Source of the DNA: Nectonema munidae
Lineage: Eukaryota; Nematomorpha; Nectonematoida; Nectonematidae
Length of the DNA stretch: 64,000 nucleotides
NCBI GenBank assembly: GCA_030549495.1
Contig: JAUIRK010001052.1
Coordinates: forward strand, 1,550,001 to 1,614,000
Direction of reading: 5' to 3'
Below are positions 59,400-64,000 of the stretch, piece by piece; the stretch's first letter is position 1; the number at the start of each line of letters is the position of its first letter. Under the pieces are notes generated by a model that was given only the letters and a program-made list of their open reading frames with translations, was not told the DNA's origin and did no database searches. Both the position numbers and the translations under genes were made by a program.

Positions 59400-61850
59400 A
59401 TTAAAGTTACACTCGCCTAGCAAATTAGTTTTATAGGGTTTTTAACCTGACTAAATGTTTTATGTGTCTTTCAATTGTTTTTGAGTTTGTTTTTATAAGA
59501 GCTTTTCTAATCTTTAACGACCTCGAGAACTTTTCTAACAGTCCATTTATTTTTAATTGGATCTGACTTTTTTTACTAAAACAAATTCACCTGGATTAAC
59601 ATTGTCAGTATCTTTATATCACTTTTCTGATTCATTAGGCAACTAAAAAAATCTCTATTCCATTTACTCCAAAATTCGTTACAAATTTTTTTTGCATATA
59701 GAGTAGTCTTGAACAAGCGTTTTTTGAATTGTGACCTAATAAGAGATCATTTTGGCTCAACTACAGTCGTCTTCTGAATGCAAGAGATGCCTCCCTATTG
59801 GTCTATTCTTGACAATGTTCGCAATTTCAAAAAAACCTGTTTGTAGTTCTTCCAAATTCATTATTGGGGTTTTACCTATTTTCAAAATTATGTTTCTTTT
59901 TACACTTTTTATTAACGATTCTGAGAAACCGTTTTCCCAAAGAGAAATGACTGTGAAAGAAATCCATTCGAATTCTATGTCTTCAAAATTATTATCTTTC
60001 AATGCTTCTTCTATTAATAGTTTACTTTTCATTAACTGCTAGCCTTTGTCTGAATAACACTTTTTGGGTAGAGCTCTAAAAGAAATCAATCGTTTGAAAG
60101 CTCTTATAAAAGCACATGTATCGTACCCTGTTAATATATATAAATAAACAGCACAAGTTGCTTAACAATTTAAAATTAAACCGTAACCCTTATTACTTAT
60201 GGTTTGCGTTGATCTTGTTTTACGTCTTTTCTCCTTTATTAATATTGGTCCAAATAGATACATTGCAATGTATTCAAATGGCAAAGATGGGCGAAGCCTT
60301 TCTTTAGGTTAAGAAGCCATTTTTTGTTTGCAGGCTGTTACTTTGTATAGAACTTTACACGTTATACAATTTAAATCTAATACCGTTTCCTAAGCTGTCA
60401 CGGAAGAAGAATTAGTTTGTAATTTATTTTCTTCGATCTTGCTCGCCAAATAACCTCGCTGTCTTTGAATGGACAAAGATTTTTATATTTACCCTTGACC
60501 ACACTTTCATTAATAATACTTTGGGGTTCCTCTACCCATAATTCAACCGCCTTTTCCTTTTGTTCTCTGAACAAAATTTTGCTAATAAGTCTATCCAGCC
60601 ATCCTTTTTTTGCTTTTATTATTTCTAATATCCTGGCTATAACATTGATCATCATACTATAATTCTTAAATCTTTCGTTATTTATATAACAAATATCTTT
60701 TATTGAATCTTTTGTTAAGAAAATGTCACTCTCAACACTTCTTTCAATTCTTTTTAAGGGCCAGTCTTCAAATTTTAATTACCAAAAATCGGGACTATGT
60801 TTCCATTTGGAATCTTCGTCTATGTTCGCTAGCGAAGTCCTTGTTAAAATATCTGCAATATTATGCTGAGTGGGGATGTAATTCCATTGGTCTTGAGAGG
60901 TAAAAGAATGTATCTCGCTCAGTCGATGAGCTACAAATGTATCAAACTTGTGTGAATTTTGATTTATCATAGAATATACTACTAATGAATTTATAAAAAA
61001 AAAGAATTTTCTGAAATTCAATAAGTGAAATTGATATAATAAACTTTGCTAATCTTTTAGACAAAACTACTCATTGGAGCTCTCCTCTTATTGTTAAGAT
61101 GGCTTGTCTCTTAAGAGGCCACAACTTGGTCCTACCAGCAATTAGCCTACAAAATACTTTATTGTTACTCATTTCATATCTAATATACGCACATGTGCCA
61201 AATGCTTGGTTTGAGCTGTCTGAAAAAACTCACAAAAAATATTTTTTAACGTTTTCTTCTATCAATAAATGTCTTGGAAAAGAAACATTTTAAAGTTTTT
61301 GTAGACTCTTAATAAAATTAGCCATATATTCTTCAAAACGTAATTTAGAGGTTTATCCCACTCTATTTTTTGTCATCGTTGTCTCTCCAATATGTCGAAG
61401 CAAGATTTTTGAAATTACGATATAAGGAGCAAGAATTCCTATTGTATCAAAAATTCAATTAACAAGGCTTAATATTTTTTCCATAATAGTTCAATTTTGT
61501 CTAGATTTTGTTCGAAATACTTAAAGGAACAATTCAATTGAAACCTGAATCCATCATTTTCAACATCCCAAAATACTCCCAAAACTTTACTTGTTCTATT
61601 TGTATCAATTTTACCATTTATTTTGTCTCCCAAAATGACCCATTCTTTTATCGCAAAACAGCCCTTTTCTAAAGCAGAAAATATCTTTTTAGTTGTATCT
61701 TCAATTTTATCAGCATCCATGCAAGAATCCAATATGTCAGAAACATACGATTGCTTAATTATCATGTTCTTAAAAAATCTTAAAAATATTTTTCGAAAAT
61801 GTTATTCATTTAGTTTTCCTTGTTTTGTCTATTTATTTTAAATTATATTT
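59400..61850 (-). mobile_element. BEL/Pao LTR retroelement fossil (part of pol)
   Basis: Minus-strand fossil of an LTR retroelement. Parts in order: end of the reverse transcriptase (about 61470-61800), RNase H region (61020-61330, then 60780-61020), integrase (59757-60030, with likely upstream integrase pieces at 60400-60650) and the post-integrase C-terminus (59400-59700). RT with RNase H and integrase in this order, and sequence resembling BEL/Pao more than Ty3/Gypsy or Copia, give the family. Gag, protease and both LTRs are not recognised. It is broken in many places and old. Confidence 0.8.
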
Positions 61851-62690
61851 GTCTATTATTTTTAAACTATATAAATAGCTTTAAAACGTGTTTGAATAGA
61901 TAATGAAAAATTTTTTTTTTGAGATCATAATATTTAATAAAACAATTTTCTGACACTTCATAGTGAAAAATAAAAAAATTTATCCCAGAAAAAAGTTTTT
62001 AAAGTCTCAGTTTTTGAGATAATATAAAAACGAATAGAAATATCATATAATTTAAAAAAATTGTTTGAAAATGTAAAAAAATACATTCTTGTTTCGCCTT
62101 AAAATTTGACGTCCATTTTTGGATCATTGGACCATAGACACGTAGAGTTACAATGCCACAACTAGATTTGTGCATTCATTCCTCATGCGCCATTCAGCCC
62201 GAAAGTTGAAACCATGAGGCTTATGATCTATGCAAACAGATAACCACACAACATTCGAATGCTTGCATCATTTAGAACGATCATCAATGATATCCGCTTA
62301 TAATTTGTTGCGATTATATAAAACGTTTCATTACTAATATTATTTATCTTTTATGGTATAGAAATACACTTGAATGAATGTATTGTTATTTTATCCATTT
62401 TACTTTTCAATAAAATATTATTTAAAATTTTATTTCCATTACTAGTATAACTTTCCATCAGTTTTATTGTTGATTTGTGATTTGACCAGTCGTTATTATT
62501 TTTGATTCTTGTTTTTAGTATTTTGCGTTTCCACTTTTTGCCTCCATTATTCGTTTTTATTTGCGCTCCCATTATTCCGTTTTGGAAAATGAGTGAAGTT
62601 GTTTTATCATTTGAAAAAGCATGGAGAAAAGTGGTACTCAAAGCATTATAAATTTCCCTCCTGATTCAGTCATGGTCTCCGATGAAGAGA
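61851..62690. other. AT-rich stretch upstream of a piggyBac relic
   Basis: Nothing recognised with confidence. Some of 62400-62690 may be the 5' region of the following piggyBac. Confidence 0.4.
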
Positions 62691-62699
62691 TGAAGAGAC

Positions 62700-63760
62700 T
62701 TTAAAAGATTTTTGCGGTAAATTCGAAATTGAGTGCAAAGATTTATCCAAATCCACAAAAAAGAAAAATCGTTTGTTCGATGGAAAAAAAAGAACTTGAA
62801 CCTGGCAGGCTCATCTGAAGATCACATTCCTGAGCCTTTAGACTCTGTCTCTTCAGTCTCTGTCTTCTTTTGAAATTTTTACAATGTTTTGTGAGGAGGA
62901 TTTTTTTGAAAGTGTCGTTAGCATGACGAATAAGTATGCCCAAGAAGATAAAAACAATCATGATTTTTAACAAACGTGGAAGAAATCAAATTTTTTTGGC
63001 ATTTTGTTTTTGTCTTGTTACAACAATCGTCCTAGTGAGAAAATGTTCTGCTCAAAGTCTCCAGATGTGCATTGTCCTTTAGTAGAAGGTGTCATGAGTA
63101 GAAATAGGTTTCAACAAGTAAAATATTTTATACATTTTTGTGATAATAAGAATCTGAAAGAAGATAAACTTTTCAAAGTGAAATTTCTTATAGAATATTT
63201 CAATAAAAAAGCATCACTGTTGGGTTTTTTAGTCAGCACTTATCCATTTATGAAAGAATGATTGAATACTATGCTAGAAACTCCCTAAAAATGTTTATAA
63301 ATGGTAAACCTATAAGGCCTGGCGTTTGTCTTCAAATGAAGGTTTTACCTTCCGGTATGATATTTATAGCGGAAAGTTAGGTGACAAGGGTGATAGAGCA
63401 AGAGATCTGAATTTAGGTGGCTCTGCTGTTTTGGAACTTTCAAAAGATGTACCTTCACCGAAAAAACACACTTTTTGTTTTGACAGCTTTTTTACATCGT
63501 ATTATCTACTCAAGAAGTTAAATACAAAAGGATTTAGACCTCTTGGAACACTGAGACAAAATAGAATTTTAAATTGCTCTTTGCTAGATGTTAAAAAATG
63601 GAGAAAAAAACTAGAGGGTTTATGACTTTGCTTCCGATGATGAAGTTATTTTTTTGAGATGGTTTTACCGTTGAAGTCTGTTCAAAAATGGTCGAAACAT
63701 GAAAAGAAAAAAGTAAATGTTACTCAGCCATTTTTATTTTATTTTCCCATTGATCCAATT
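62700..63760 (+). pseudogene. piggyBac transposase relic (N-terminal and central parts)
   Basis: Plus strand: EDFFESVVSMTNKYAQEDKN (62895-62955), FFGILFLSCYNNRPSEKMFC (62990-63050), VMSRNRFQQVKYFIHFCDNK (63090-63150), IEYYARNSLKMFINGKPIRP (63265-63325), FTFRYDIYSGKLGDKGDRAR, HTFCFDSFFTSYYLLKKLN with the second catalytic Asp (63470-63525) and GTLRQNRILNCSLL; weaker pieces run to 63760. The first catalytic block, normally DE--MIEYY, reads MKE/RMIEYY across a frame change, so that Asp is lost. There are two or more frame changes and an in-frame stop near 62950. The C-terminal GVD region is not seen before the window ends or was lost. Confidence 0.85.
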
Positions 63761-64000
63761 TTGGACATCGAGAAATAATAAGTAAAATTTTTTTATTAAT
63801 AAAAAATAATTTAAATAGTATAAGATTGAAAAATTTCAATTTTTTTCTTATAATTTTATTTCTACAAGTTTTGGGATTAAACGCGTTTCTCCAAAACAGT
63901 CTGCTGTTATCATAAAATCGTTTGCCTCTGTATCTTCAAAGTTTCTCCACAAAAATCTATGCGTGTGCCATTCTAAAGGGGTTGTTTTAATCGCGTGATA
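63761..64000. other. Window end, nothing recognised
   Basis: AT-rich sequence after the piggyBac relic. Confidence 0.4.

Noticed and set aside
59400-61850. Host gene or domesticated integrase
   Set aside because: RT, RNase H and integrase regions occur in standard BEL/Pao order and all are decayed, so it is an ordinary retroelement fossil.

Overview
This is a gene-poor, very AT-rich stretch of an animal genome, most likely an arthropod. The one spliced host gene has introns of only 50-58 bp apart from one giant intron. Around it lie piggyBac, hAT and mariner transposons, BEL/Pao and non-LTR retroelements, and a tRNA-derived SINE. A parasitic copepod such as a salmon louse would fit, but that is an inference from general character. 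All coordinates and alignments were made by eye.

0-10 kb (minus strand): a complete six-exon host gene encoding a TBC1D7-like protein (TSC complex subunit, about 307 aa). Exons 1-3 lie at 9350-9969 and exons 4-6 at 215-734. The 8.6 kb intron between them holds a 134-bp tandem repeat, a piggyBac relic split by a LINE with a 7-bp target duplication, a degraded copy of an unclassified transposon gene, and a hAT relic.

10-23 kb: two hAT-type relics in opposite orientation, a piggyBac scrap, then a nearly whole piggyBac (16457-18791) with TTAA duplications, matching ends and all three catalytic aspartates, broken by three frameshifts. After it come two related hAT-type MITEs, one with a perfect 8-bp duplication and one nested in another MITE.

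23-43 kb: decayed LINEs of at least three kinds (one with a PHD-finger plus zinc-knuckle ORF1), two SINE copies, a piggyBac scrap, minisatellites and an inverted-repeat element.

43.9-46.5 kb: the most interesting object. A multi-copy arthropod gene of unknown function lies between inverted repeats of about 185 bp and has spaced D, D and E residues, so it is probably the transposase of a DDE transposon I cannot assign to a superfamily. Its internally deleted relative lies at 6.2-7.2 kb in the TBC1D7 intron.

47-64 kb: a hAT fragment, a satellite of about 153 bp interrupted by a solo LTR, a layered LINE stack (foldback MITE with 11-bp duplications and a second LINE, both inside a LINE), a mariner relic, a broken BEL/Pao element and the start of another piggyBac. 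Apart from TBC1D7 and one unrecognised coding-like stretch near 40.4-40.8 kb, I found no other convincing host gene.
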